A stretch of 64,000 nucleotides of DNA from JAAYJG01 sp964450305 (GTDB taxonomy: Bacteria; Bacillota; Clostridia; DSM-8532): assembly GCA_964450305.1 (NCBI GenBank), contig CAYVFB010000002.1:25959-89958 (forward strand). Direction: 5' to 3'. The position numbers and the translations under genes were made by a program. This document shows positions 15,613-24,248 of the stretch, piece by piece. The notes under the pieces were generated by a model, which saw nothing but the letters and a program-made list of their open reading frames with translations, was not told the origin of the DNA and did no database searches. Positions within the stretch are counted from its first letter, which is position 1. Every line of letters begins with the position of its first letter.

Positions 15613-15670
15613 TGGCAAAAAACGAACAGAAGCCGGTATACTGGCAAAAAACGAACAGAAACAGGTATAA
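15613..15670. repeat. two direct 29-bp repeats
   Basis: TGGCAAAAAACGAACAGAA followed by RCMGGTATA occurs at 15613-15641 and 15642-15670, back to back, in the convergent spacer between the thioredoxin gene and the DUF4130 gene. Confidence 0.7.
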
Positions 15671-15759
15671 AGCAGAGTCTAGATATATTATCAGAAACCT
15701 GAGAACTTGCCTGGAGCAATTTGGAGCCTTCAGAGGCAATCAGGTTGCGTACTTTTAGC

Positions 15760-16497
15760 CTAATCCTGGAACTCAATGAGGTTCTTCCAATACCGTTTCG
15801 GCATAAACTGCATTTGTGTTCGCGGATTTTTCCGCTCAGCGATGGCAATGGTCTTGAAAAACGTCTTCCACAAGGCTGCGTATTCATCCTCGGATCCTGT
15901 TTTTTTGTCAGGAATCAAAGGCGGCTGATCAGTCATGATCAGTTCCTGGCTGTCGAACACCGCGCAGAGGTTTCTTTTCTTATCATGCACAATGAACGGC
16001 TGTGAGGACAGCCTTTCGGTGAAATGCGGTGCCAGCAGCACAGTGATGTTGTGATCGGGCTCATAACCGGCATAGAAAATGCCTTTACTGATTTCCTGAA
16101 ACCTTAACAAGCCCATGAACCGATGGACCTCAAACCCCACACGCCTGTTCAAATCGATGATTTGATGAATGTGAGGATCCTGAATATAGTTCACAACCTT
16201 TTTGCCCAACTGATAGCCTAAGCGCAGGAAATGAAGGATTAAATCAGGCGCGTCTTCGCTTTCACTCAGCCAGGCACGATAAGCGATTTGCTGTGCGTGC
16301 AGCGATATTTTCACCGGAATGGATTTATAAACCCGCTGAAATTTCTCCATGTCGGTTTCCACAAAACGGGTTTCATCCAGAAAGGAAGGCTTGTATGTAT
16401 CCCTTGCCCGGATCGAGGTTCCGGCATCCTTATCCCTATAGGCTTCAAACACGCAGGTTAACAAGCCTTCAAAGCTTCCGTCAAAAAGATAAACCAT
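15760..16497 (-). CDS. TIGR03915/DUF4130 DNA-metabolism protein
   Basis: 245 residues starting MVYLFDGSFEGLLTCVFEAY, the N-terminus of the TIGR03915 (DUF4130) family. The central segment YRAWLSESEDAPDLILHFLRLGYQLG and the later VHRFMGLLRFQ and YAGYEPDHNI also fit. The family usually sits beside a radical-SAM protein (TIGR03916) and the pair is annotated as putative DNA repair or modification. No radical-SAM gene is adjacent here, so the partner is missing from the window. GAGGATG lies upstream of the ATG. Its company with a DNA glycosylase/alkyltransferase fusion two genes upstream supports a repair role. Confidence 0.85.
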   Translation of the reverse strand: MVYLFDGSFEGLLTCVFEAYRDKDAGTSIRARDTYKPSFLDETRFVETDMEKFQRVYKSIPVKISLHAQQIAYRAWLSESEDAPDLILHFLRLGYQLGKKVVNYIQDPHIHQIIDLNRRVGFEVHRFMGLLRFQEISKGIFYAGYEPDHNITVLLAPHFTERLSSQPFIVHDKKRNLCAVFDSQELIMTDQPPLIPDKKTGSEDEYAALWKTFFKTIAIAERKNPRTQMQFMPKRYWKNLIEFQD

Positions 16498-16621
16498 ATC
16501 ATCCTCATTCTTTGTGTAATCAGCTCAATGCTATACCCTGAACCTTGCAGTCAATCGACTCTCTGTTCATATCGTTACCAACTCGTTCCAATGCTTCACA
16601 CAGAAAAACTGAAGTTTACCG

Positions 16622-17500
16622 TCAGCTTTTTAAGGCTTTTATCATGTCTTGAATCTCAGCACTTTGAAAACGATATTTTGTTTCGCAAAAGTGGCATACC
16701 AGTTCTGTTTCGTCCTGTTCCCGGGCTAATTCCTCCAAATCTTTCAGCCCCAGGCTTAGAAGGTTTCTTTCCATTCTTTGTCTGGAGCAGTTGCATCGAT
16801 AGGTCACAGGCCGCGTATCCAAAAAAACAAGCTCTCTGCCGGTAAGCACTTCCTTTAAAATATCTTCCAGGCTGCTGCCATCCAGCAGCTTTGTGATGGG
16901 TGGCATCTTTTCAATACAGCCCTCCAGCCAGGAGATGGTTTGATCATCGCAGTTGGGCATCAGTTGGATAAACAGCCCTCCTGCGTTGATGATTCTCCCT
17001 TCTCTTCCTACCAGAACACCCAGGCTCGTAACGGTAGGGGTCTGTTCCGAATGGGCATAATAGAAGGTGATATCTTCAGCAATTTCACCGGAAACCAGAT
17101 CAATGCGACCGATATAGGGTTCCTTCAGACCCAGGTCGGTAATGACATTCAAATATCCCTTTCCGACCGCACCGGCAATATCAAACTTTCCCCGCTCGTT
17201 AATGGGCAGATCAAACCAGGGGTTGTCTACATAACCACGCACATTGGATTGGGCATCGGTGACCGCCAGGATACCTCCGATAGGACCATCCCCCTTAATT
17301 TGAATGGTAATGGTGCTGTTGGTGTCCTTCAGGGTTCCTGCCATCAGCGCTGCAGCGGTTAACGTCCTTCCCAGCGCTACCGACGGGGTGGGATTCATTT
17401 GGTGAATGTTTTTGGCTTCTTCCACGGTTTGAGTGGTGAGTGCCGCATAAATTCGGACCATGCCATCCTTTGTAATGGCTCTGAGCATATAATCGTTCAT
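16622..17500 (-). CDS. hslO: Hsp33 redox-regulated chaperone
   Basis: 292-residue holdase chaperone activated by oxidation and heat in the cytoplasm. The N-terminal core starts with MNDYMLRAITKDGMVRIYAA and includes GPIGGILAVTD and RGYVDNP. The C-terminal zinc-redox switch carries CNC (about 238-240) and CHFC (about 271-274), the CxC...CxxC pattern of the family. It is transcribed alone, with the DUF4130 gene about 125 bp downstream and the repair fusion about 85 bp upstream on the same strand. Confidence 0.96.
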   Translation of the reverse strand: MNDYMLRAITKDGMVRIYAALTTQTVEEAKNIHQMNPTPSVALGRTLTAAALMAGTLKDTNSTITIQIKGDGPIGGILAVTDAQSNVRGYVDNPWFDLPINERGKFDIAGAVGKGYLNVITDLGLKEPYIGRIDLVSGEIAEDITFYYAHSEQTPTVTSLGVLVGREGRIINAGGLFIQLMPNCDDQTISWLEGCIEKMPPITKLLDGSSLEDILKEVLTGRELVFLDTRPVTYRCNCSRQRMERNLLSLGLKDLEELAREQDETELVCHFCETKYRFQSAEIQDMIKALKS

Positions 17501-17584
17501 TTTTTTCTCCTCATATGATGTAATTCAATTGTAAATTGCATTATCATGCATTTCTTTATGGCTCTTAAAAGCTGTAGACTTCCC

Positions 17585-18598
17585 TTATGAATTCGGTTTA
17601 TTTCTCTTCTCCAGATTCACAAGCGCCATTTGCATCGGATTTTCACGGATCCCCATAAACCCGATATTTTTGCCATTGCTTCCGATAACGCGATGGCAGG
17701 GAATGAGCAATGGCAGAGGGTTTTTCCGGACGATTTGGCCCACTGCACGAGCTGCTTTGCTATTGCCCGCCCTTTCAGCCAACTCCCCATAACTGACCGT
17801 TTGTCCATATGGAACCTGTAACAATGCTTGATAAACCTTTTGCGCGAACGGTGTACCGGGAACGGTAAAGGGAAGGCTGAATACGCTTCTTTTTCCCTTG
17901 ATATACTCCTGAATCTGCTCCGCGGCTTTTTTGCATGGTTCATTTTCTGATAAAACGGCATACCCTTCCACTAAAGGTGCTTCACTGCCTGGAAGGTATA
18001 CCCGTATCACCTCGTGGTCATTGCACAGGATTGTGAACAAGCCTAATTCGGTTTTCACAACGGCCTGATAAAGAATCCGCTTTTCAAGCGCATATCGGAT
18101 TTTCATCCACTGACTGAGTTTCTCTTCATAAGAAACCGAGGCATTTGCAGGGCTTGAAGAAGGCAAGCGCAGGTGATAAACCGGTCGTCTCAGCAAAGGC
18201 AACGTGTATTGGCAAAACTGTTTCCAGGCAGTATTCCCGTTACAGAACACATATTCAATACCAGGATTGGCTTCCAGCAGGCCTGCAATATCATTCAGCT
18301 TCTCTGCGCGGATATTACTGTCCAGGCTTCCTTCCCTTTCACAGCTTTCATATACATCCCACAGGGCTATGTTCTGACCCAATACAAATTGTTGTTTTTT
18401 AATATACTCAGTTTCAATAGCGGCATCAAAAATTCTGAAGATCAGGTGCCAGAACAAATTACGTGTATACGCATAATACTGCTGCTGTCTTAAGGATTCC
18501 TCCCCGGGCATCGTACCAAGGATTAAAGCGCGGCAGTTTTTATCGACAATCGTCTTGAATGACCTTTTTGCCGCAGGTTGATTTTCCACATTTTCCAT
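17585..18598 (-). CDS. fused DNA-deoxyinosine glycosylase and O6-methylguanine-DNA methyltransferase
   Basis: 337 residues with two repair domains. Residues ~15-165 form a uracil-DNA-glycosylase-superfamily domain of the hypoxanthine-DNA glycosylase type: ALILGTMPGEESLRQQQYYA, YTRNLFWHLI and the late LPSSSPANAS motif. Residues ~175-332 are an Ogt/MGMT domain with PYGQTVSYGELA, the arginine-finger region NSKAARAVGQ, and the acceptor cysteine in LIPCHRVIGSNG. Base excision of deaminated adenine and direct reversal of alkylguanine are thus on one chain. The start is probably ATG 18598 (GTG 18601 also possible); the ribosome-binding site is weak (AAAGG about 15 nt upstream). Single-domain forms of each are the usual state in the families I know. 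Confidence 0.9.
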   Translation of the reverse strand: MENVENQPAAKRSFKTIVDKNCRALILGTMPGEESLRQQQYYAYTRNLFWHLIFRIFDAAIETEYIKKQQFVLGQNIALWDVYESCEREGSLDSNIRAEKLNDIAGLLEANPGIEYVFCNGNTAWKQFCQYTLPLLRRPVYHLRLPSSSPANASVSYEEKLSQWMKIRYALEKRILYQAVVKTELGLFTILCNDHEVIRVYLPGSEAPLVEGYAVLSENEPCKKAAEQIQEYIKGKRSVFSLPFTVPGTPFAQKVYQALLQVPYGQTVSYGELAERAGNSKAARAVGQIVRKNPLPLLIPCHRVIGSNGKNIGFMGIRENPMQMALVNLEKRNKPNS

Positions 18599-18713
18599 CA
18601 CAGTTTGCCAAAACCTTTCATCATCTGTTAGAATATATTAGCACTACATGAATATAGTGACGCTTGTATTTGTGCCTTCATCTGTCAAGACTACCTACGT
18701 TATGATTTTTACC

Positions 18714-18809
18714 TTAGTAACTTACATCTGTAAAACATCAAATAAAAACAAGAATTTGATGTTTTCAGATGTGAGTACCGATAATGGGCTGTGGGCGAAG
18801 CCCACTTTA
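18714..18809 (+). repeat. family C two-hairpin repeat, copy C1
   Basis: Begins TTAGTAACTTACATCTG. It forms hairpin 1 (18724-18772, arms ACATCTG...AAAACATCAAAT and ATTTGATGTTTT...CAGATGT), then GAGTACCG, then hairpin 2 GTGGGCGAAGCCCAC (18791-18805) and CACTTTA. A second copy lies at 57502-57600, with paired substitutions in the stems. Here it stands upstream of the PrsW-like gene. Strand is assigned by analogy with C2. Confidence 0.8.
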
Positions 18810-18900
18810 GTGTATTGAAATCATGACATGATTTTATCATAAAGATATCCTGCTGCAAACTGGCATAAAATATGCCACAGTATGGTTAATGGAGAGTAAT

Positions 18901-19602
18901 ATGGATTTTTTACGTTTGGTAATCATAGCGGTTATCCCTGGATTAGCTTTGGCACTTGGATTGTATCTGACGGATCGTTATGACAGAGAGCCCATCAGGC
19001 TTTTAATCAGGATTTTTGCATTCGGCTTTTTATCGGCCATTCCCACATTGTTTGTGGAACGGTTTTTAGGTAAACTGAATTTTTTTCCACCGCTCTTATC
19101 GGCAGCCTGGACAGCTTTCGTCGTCGCCGGCTGTACTGAGGAATTTTTCAAACGCGCCGTGGTCATGCGGGTTGCATATCACCATAATGCCTTTAATGAA
19201 AAACTGGATGGTATTATTTATTGTGCTTTTTCATCATTGGGGTTTGCGACCATTGAGAATATCATGTATGTCGTGACGGGTTACGATGCCGACCCGTATA
19301 TCGGACTGTACAGAGGGCTGTTGAGTGTTCCCGCCCATATGCTTTTTGCCGTTACAATGGGTTATTATTTGTCTTTGGCCAGGTTCAGCCCGGATAAGCA
19401 AAGCGAGGATAAATATCTGAAGCTTTCCCTGATAACACCAATACTGTATCACGGTGTTTTCAACTTTATTCTGATGGCGAATATTCCTCTGCTGTTAATC
19501 CTTTTCATTCCCTTCGTTATTTTCATGTGGATCGTAAGCCTGAAAAAACTGAATCGGTTTTACAAGGAATCAAAAGCCATCAATGCTCCCATTTCCTCCT
19601 GA
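18901..19602 (+). CDS. PrsW-family intramembrane protease
   Basis: 233-residue polytopic protein with about six to seven membrane segments. Family motifs are DRYDREP near residue 20, the catalytic-type GCTEEFFKRAVV, ENIMYVVTG, SVPAHMLFAVTMGYY and LYHGVFNF (the conserved E-E, H and H). PrsW in Bacillus cuts the anti-sigma factor RsiW; whether this one does is unknown because no sigma/anti-sigma pair is nearby. I use ATG 18901 since GGAGAG lies just upstream and itself overlaps an earlier in-frame ATG at 18889. Confidence 0.9.
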   Translation: MDFLRLVIIAVIPGLALALGLYLTDRYDREPIRLLIRIFAFGFLSAIPTLFVERFLGKLNFFPPLLSAAWTAFVVAGCTEEFFKRAVVMRVAYHHNAFNEKLDGIIYCAFSSLGFATIENIMYVVTGYDADPYIGLYRGLLSVPAHMLFAVTMGYYLSLARFSPDKQSEDKYLKLSLITPILYHGVFNFILMANIPLLLILFIPFVIFMWIVSLKKLNRFYKESKAINAPISS

Positions 19603-19765
19603 CGTGGAATGTGATATGGGTGCGTTGGCTTGCCAGGTCTGCCATCCATCTCAAACAGGATATCTGTGCTGAAAAAAGAGAAACAACCTTTAATGCACAA
19701 GTTTGCCTGTTCGTTTTTATGGGTAAAAAATGAGTAATGACGTATGAGAAGAAAGCAGATTTGAA

Positions 19766-21136
19766 ATGACACAGAAGCGTAAAGACAAGGATATGACCCG
19801 GGGGCCTATTGTTCAGCAATTGATTCAATTCTCAATCCCCTTATTGATCGGACAACTATTCCAACAGATGTACAATACCGTGGATACACTTGTGGTGGGA
19901 AACTTTGTGGGCAAAGAGGCGCTGGCGGCTGTGGGCAGCACCACTTCCATCATCAATATGCTCATCGGTGTGTTCCTGGGTTTTTCGATGGGCGCAAACG
20001 TTGTAGTTTCGCAGCATTATGGGGCCAACGATGAAAAATCCGTGCATGACACAGTACATACCACCATTATCATGTCCCTGGCTTTTTCGGTGGTCCTGAC
20101 GGCTCTTGGTGTTGCGCTGGCTCCGGTGATGCTGCGTTTGATGGACACGCCTGCCGATGTATTCCAGGATGCAGCCACTTATCTGCGTATTTATTTCGCG
20201 GGGATATCCGGTCTGATACTGTACAACATGGGATCTGGAATTCTGCGTGCGGTCGGAGATTCGAAACGTCCGCTATTGTTTCTTGTATTCTCGGCGATTA
20301 TGAACACCGTGCTGGATCTGATCTTTGTGATCGTTTTCGAAATGGGTGTGGCGGGCGTAGCCTGGGCAACAATTATTTCGCAGTTTCTCAGTGCTGTACT
20401 TATCCTGGTTGTCCTGTCCCGTACATCTGGCCCTTACAGGCTGATCTGGAATCACTTGAAAATAAACAGAGAAATTTTAAACAACATTATTAAAATTGGT
20501 CTGCCCTCTTCTGTTCAGCAGGGGGTTACAGCCTTTTCAAATGTCTTTGTACAGGGCTATATCAATGGGTTTGGCTCGTCCTATATGGCTGGATATTCCG
20601 CCTATGGCAAGGTGGATGTTTTCGCCCTGCTGCCAATGCAAGCTGTTTCCATGGCAAGTACAACCTTTGTGGGCCAGAATATTGGTGCCGGTAATGTGCC
20701 TCGAGCTAAAAAGGGAATTAAAGCAGCCCTGCTGCTATCTCTTGGATCTACCGCGGTATTGATTATTCCCATGATGTTGTTTGCGCCCCGGGTCATTTCT
20801 CTGTTCAACAGTGATCCTGAAGTCATTCAATATGGTGCGCTCTACATGCGCCTTACTTCACCGTTTTATCTGACGGTATGCATCAACCAGATTCTTGCAG
20901 GCGCTTTGCGCGGTGCTGGCGACACAAGAGCTCCGATGTTCATCATGCTGGGCTCCTTTGTAGTATTCCGCCAGATTTATCTTTTTGTTTTCTCATGGAT
21001 CTTCCCGGGCAACTTCTACCCCATTGTTTTTGCTTACCCTGCAGGCTGGATGCTTTGCAGCGCTTTAATCTCCATTTACTTCAAACGTTCCCATTGGGAA
21101 CACCGGCGGTTTGTCGTTAGAAAAGAAGAGGCTTAG
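19766..21136 (+). CDS. MATE-family multidrug/Na+ antiporter
   Basis: 456 residues and 12 predicted membrane segments in two homologous halves. The N-terminus TRGPIVQQLIQFSIPLLIGQLFQQMYNTVDTLVVGNFVG is the hallmark of the NorM/DinF-like clostridial branch, and the second half repeats the pattern (LPSSVQQGVTAFSNVFVQGYINGFG). It should export cationic drugs or metabolites using Na+ or H+. The start may be ATG 19766 or ATG 19793 (AAGGAT upstream); the downstream one removes a charged leader. Monocistronic with a terminator hairpin 24 bp after the stop. Confidence 0.92.
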   Translation: MTQKRKDKDMTRGPIVQQLIQFSIPLLIGQLFQQMYNTVDTLVVGNFVGKEALAAVGSTTSIINMLIGVFLGFSMGANVVVSQHYGANDEKSVHDTVHTTIIMSLAFSVVLTALGVALAPVMLRLMDTPADVFQDAATYLRIYFAGISGLILYNMGSGILRAVGDSKRPLLFLVFSAIMNTVLDLIFVIVFEMGVAGVAWATIISQFLSAVLILVVLSRTSGPYRLIWNHLKINREILNNIIKIGLPSSVQQGVTAFSNVFVQGYINGFGSSYMAGYSAYGKVDVFALLPMQAVSMASTTFVGQNIGAGNVPRAKKGIKAALLLSLGSTAVLIIPMMLFAPRVISLFNSDPEVIQYGALYMRLTSPFYLTVCINQILAGALRGAGDTRAPMFIMLGSFVVFRQIYLFVFSWIFPGNFYPIVFAYPAGWMLCSALISIYFKRSHWEHRRFVVRKEEA

Positions 21137-21159
21137 ATCGTTTGGTCTTCGAAAAAATA

Positions 21160-21198
21160 ACAGCTTGCGATTCTATTGACTTTAGAACTGCAAGCTGT
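21160..21198 (+). terminator. probable terminator after the MATE gene
   Basis: ACAGCTTGC and GCAAGCTGT form a perfect 9-bp stem, followed by GATATTTTGCTTTGTTT. Confidence 0.6.
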
Positions 21199-21267
21199 GA
21201 TATTTTGCTTTGTTTAAGTTTTCATTTCCCCGCCGCCGCGGCCAAGGGGACCCTCCCCTGCCGCCAA

Positions 21268-21420
21268 TCAGGCGCTCATTCTTTCCTGAGGTTTATTCAG
21301 GTAATCCAACTTTGGCCTTAAAAAGTTGATCTCCCGCATGCTTTTCCTGTTTTCAACAGTACTCTCATCGTCTTCTCCAAGCATGCACCTGACAAATTTC
21401 TTAAAAAGTAATGCAAGCAT
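21268..21420 (-). CDS. small basic hypothetical protein
   Basis: 50 residues starting MLALLFKKFVRCMLGEDDES and ending PQERMSA. AAGGTGAG precedes ATG 21420 with a 3-nt spacer, which favours this start over ATGs further upstream. It has an amphipathic, Lys/Arg-rich N-terminal helix and a charged tail, with no membrane segment and no family I recognise. The 45 bp after its stop (21225-21267) are strikingly GC-rich with GCCGCCGCGGCC, unlike the surroundings. Confidence 0.4.
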   Translation of the reverse strand: MLALLFKKFVRCMLGEDDESTVENRKSMREINFLRPKLDYLNKPQERMSA

Positions 21421-21645
21421 GTTCTCACCTTCAATCATCATGTTGTGAACACCTTCTGTCATCAGTATTCTATCAGAATGAACAAACCAACTTCAATATT
21501 GCAAACTTCACGAATTTTATGCTTCCGGTTTCGCATTTTCTGTTGATTTTTTATTCTACTGATAAGACGAAGAGAGCAACAAAAAGTTTCATTAAAGGAA
21601 GATTAATTTTTGATTAACTTCACCGAATCACACAATTATTCATGT

Positions 21646-21720
21646 TAGGAGGTGTGTGTTTCATCCTGGGTGCAGTACCTGATCCTGGTCTTTCGAAATC
21701 CCTTCACGATGACTTGTCGA
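21646..21720. repeat. partial family B repeat, copy B5
   Basis: AGGAGGTGTGTGTTTCATCCTGGGTGCAG and the following AAATCCCTTCACGATGAC match the first half of the family B consensus; the rest is missing. Confidence 0.5.
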
Positions 21721-21804
21721 GGTCAAATTTTTTGTATATAATGGAAGCTGTTCGGATTGTTCCGGTAAAATGCGGAAACATGTCTTGAATATACTGAATT
21801 TTCA

Positions 21805-21850
21805 TAAGTAAGCACCGATATCGGGTTGTGGGTTCAATCCACGTTGAATC
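21805..21850 (+). repeat. degenerate family C remnant, copy C3
   Basis: GTAAGCACCGATATCGGGTTGTGGG TTCAATCCACGTTGAA aligns with the downstream half of copies C1 and C2; the second hairpin is kept in altered form (GTGGg-ttcaa-tCCAC). The upstream hairpin is not recognisable. A further small hairpin (CACCT-CGC-AGGTG) lies at about 21873-21885. Confidence 0.45.
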
Positions 21851-21922
21851 CAGAAAAAGAAAAGCGCCAGGCCACCTCGCAGGTGAATGGCTTACCTTTT
21901 CTGAAGTTACGCGGAGGTTGAT

Positions 21923-22477
21923 ATGCTGATTTACGTTTTAGTCTTGCCGCTGTTCATGCTGGCAGACTACTATCTGACACTTTTGGGCGAAAGATTGTCA
22001 AAAGAGTACAGGGAGCATTATGTTTTAAAGGAATACGAAGTGAACCCTTTGTGGCAGGGGGATGTTAAAAAGCAAAAATGGTTCAACCCGAAACAGCTGA
22101 GCCTGGTGGTGGTATTCACAGGGATTTTCTATTTCTTTATTCAATACCTGTATGAGAATGATTTTTCCCTGTTACAATTCATGATGGGCGCGATTACCGC
22201 ACCTTATGCCATCATACTGGGCAGGCATCTAAGCAATCTGCTTCTGTTCATCTACATTCGGAAGAACCCAGCCACACTGGAGGGAAAGGTGATTATTCCG
22301 TCCACATATATGCTGGTCACATCAAGAATAATGGTAGTACCGGGTATTTTCATGTATATTGTCATCTACGCCTTCACACAGCACACTTTTGTTCTGGGCG
22401 GCGTTGTTGGCAGCATGATTTTGTATGGCGTGCATTTTGTCTGGGCCAGGAAAGCACGAAAAAAAGCCGGAACATAA
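21923..22477 (+). CDS. uncharacterised polytopic membrane protein
   Basis: 184 residues with about five membrane segments: residues 2-18, 60-80, 86-108, 130-152 and 158-178. A soluble loop (27-58) is rich in Lys, Glu and Tyr (LSKEYREHYVLKEYEVNPLWQGD), with Asn-Pro and Trp that look conserved-type. No enzyme or transporter motif is recognisable. GGAGG stands before the ATG with a 5-nt spacer. It is a single gene, convergent with the AEC transporter gene at 22733. Confidence 0.75.
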   Translation: MLIYVLVLPLFMLADYYLTLLGERLSKEYREHYVLKEYEVNPLWQGDVKKQKWFNPKQLSLVVVFTGIFYFFIQYLYENDFSLLQFMMGAITAPYAIILGRHLSNLLLFIYIRKNPATLEGKVIIPSTYMLVTSRIMVVPGIFMYIVIYAFTQHTFVLGGVVGSMILYGVHFVWARKARKKAGT

Positions 22478-22732
22478 AGCCATCATCAAAATGAGCGATG
22501 CTTTCCTGGCGGGTGAACGGCAGGGATAAACCCTGTCAAGCTCCTCGTCCTTCTTGATAGATATTGCGAATATAGTCTACTTGAAGCTTGGATGTGTTAA
22601 AATCTACGATACTTATTCCCATACTCCCCGAAGGTAATTCGAAGGGAGCATGAAGGATCTTGGGATCGCCTCGGAAAGATTCTTTGTTTCGCTTAGAAGA
22701 ATTTTTTCAAAGACAACGGTATAAGTAATAAC
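22478..22732. other. convergent spacer with a possible coding remnant
   Basis: No full gene is seen. On the minus strand 22536-22622 reads as a clean 28-codon frame (MGISIVDFNTSKLQVDYIRN, IYQEGRGA) without a ribosome-binding site; it may be the degraded end of a lost gene. No terminator hairpin was recognised. Confidence 0.3.
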
Positions 22733-23677
22733 CTATTTAAAAATACCCACCAGGATAATGAATGCAACTAACGAAAGAACAATGTGTACGGACAAAATGT
22801 TTAACACTTCCTGTTTTTCACTTTCCTCGTTGTTCTTCATGTAAACCGGGATCACAAAGGGTGATGGCAGAATGAACATGGCAAACAGAGCTGCCTGAAA
22901 ACCGCGATCCAGATGAAACAGGTTCACCAGCACAAAATGATTGACAGCTGCTGCCAACCCAAGGGAGATCAACATTCTGGACAGAACAATCACAACCGAA
23001 CGCGGCAGGGTTTTTCCGTCAAGCTTCAGTTCATATCCGATGATCAGGCATATCAGCGGTATGTTCACCGAAGATAAAAGCTTAATCGTTTCGTAGAGGG
23101 CCATGGGTGCCTGATAAGCGGAAGCCAATCGGAACAGGCCTGTAATACTGAAGAAGATTCCGGCAAAAATTGCGATAATCACAGGTGTCTTTATAAAGGA
23201 AACAGCCGTATCGACTGCGGTGGCTTTAACCCCATTGAACCGCTGAAGTACTGTCACCAGCACAAAGAATACAAAAAGCACCTGGCCCAAATCGATCACC
23301 GCGAATTTATACATGTTTTCAGCACCGAATACAGCTACAAAAATGGCATACCCCATCATACCGGCTTCAAAACCGCTGAATAAAGCGGGAAGATATTTGT
23401 TTGTGCTTCCAAGAGCTTTTTTGGCAGCGAAGCCCAGCAATAGCATCAGAACGCAAAGCAAAAACACAATACCAATGATCAAAAGATACCGGGTTTCGAA
23501 CTTTGTTTCCGCGAAGGCAGTAAACAGAAGGGTTGGCAGAGAAATGTTCACAACAATTTTCTTCAGATCGTCTACGGTGCCTTCCCTGAAAAAGCGGAAT
23601 CTCCAGAGAACCATGCCCAACACGATGGTCAGTATAATCGGCAAAACCTTCACGAGTATTTCTGTTAATACACTCAA
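22733..23677 (-). CDS. AEC-family (auxin efflux carrier-like) permease
   Basis: About 314 residues, ten membrane segments in two five-helix halves typical of the bile/arsenite/riboflavin-type AEC superfamily. Signature pieces are KIVVNISLPTLLFTAFAET (first-half discontinuous helix), GFEAGMMGYAIFVAVFG, and the second-half LFAMFILPSPFVIPVYM. Bacterial members export or import organic acids such as malate. The start is TTG 23677 because GGGGGG lies 6 nt upstream; the GTG/ATG reading at 23698 has no such site. A TATAAT element at 23716-23721 is a likely -10 box, without a clear -35. Confidence 0.88.
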   Translation of the reverse strand: MSVLTEILVKVLPIILTIVLGMVLWRFRFFREGTVDDLKKIVVNISLPTLLFTAFAETKFETRYLLIIGIVFLLCVLMLLLGFAAKKALGSTNKYLPALFSGFEAGMMGYAIFVAVFGAENMYKFAVIDLGQVLFVFFVLVTVLQRFNGVKATAVDTAVSFIKTPVIIAIFAGIFFSITGLFRLASAYQAPMALYETIKLLSSVNIPLICLIIGYELKLDGKTLPRSVVIVLSRMLISLGLAAAVNHFVLVNLFHLDRGFQAALFAMFILPSPFVIPVYMKNNEESEKQEVLNILSVHIVLSLVAFIILVGIFK

Positions 23678-23864
23678 CTTTATCCCCCCGATGCACATCC
23701 ATATCCAACCATTCCATTATAACATGAAATGAGCCGGAATGGACAGATACCCTGGCTCAATAAGATCAGGTATTCTGCTCCTTTTCTATTTACAAACCTC
23801 CCTGGTATTCTTGCGAATGCCTTGATTTTTCTTAAGTGTATAAAATGCATTCCTGTCAAAACAA

Positions 23865-23899
23865 GCGACCTGCAGCACTTCAAAGATAAGGCAGGTCGC
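23865..23899. other. 9-bp perfect hairpin between divergent genes
   Basis: GCGACCTGC and GCAGGTCGC around a 17-nt loop. On the minus strand it is followed by TTGTTTTG, so it may end a short transcript directed toward the AEC gene; no such gene is seen in 23700-24248. Confidence 0.4.
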
Positions 23900-23994
23900 C
23901 TTATGTTAAAATTAGCATGCTATAGAAAGCTGTAATTGTCAAACAACAACAGATCTCTTTCATACACCAATTTTCGCGGCTATTCGTGGTATTG

Positions 23995-24023
23995 TTGACT
24001 TTATATAGTGCAAAGTGTATAAT
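23995..24023 (+). promoter_or_regulatory. promoter of the first ABC export cassette
   Basis: TTGACT (23995-24000), 17-nt spacer, TATAAT (24018-24023). It leaves an untranslated leader of about 220 nt before the ATG at 24249, in which I recognise no known riboswitch. Confidence 0.75.
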
Positions 24024-24248
24024 AAAAACTAGTAATTGTTTCCATATCATACCTGTTGTTGCAAAGAATATATTTCAATTGTATGACTGAATGAAGTATT
24101 CGGTTTGGTGTTGCGTGTGTATTCCTGCGTCAATTCAAATCGGTGCGTAAGTTATTACACACTCACACGCTGGTCGGTCTGGATATCGGCTTAGTAAACG
24201 AGTAAGAGAGCAATATCATTCGTCATCAATAAGCAAACGGAGCCATGG

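Noticed and set aside
22536..22622. 28-codon minus-strand gene
   Set aside because: No ribosome-binding site and no family; more likely a coding remnant.
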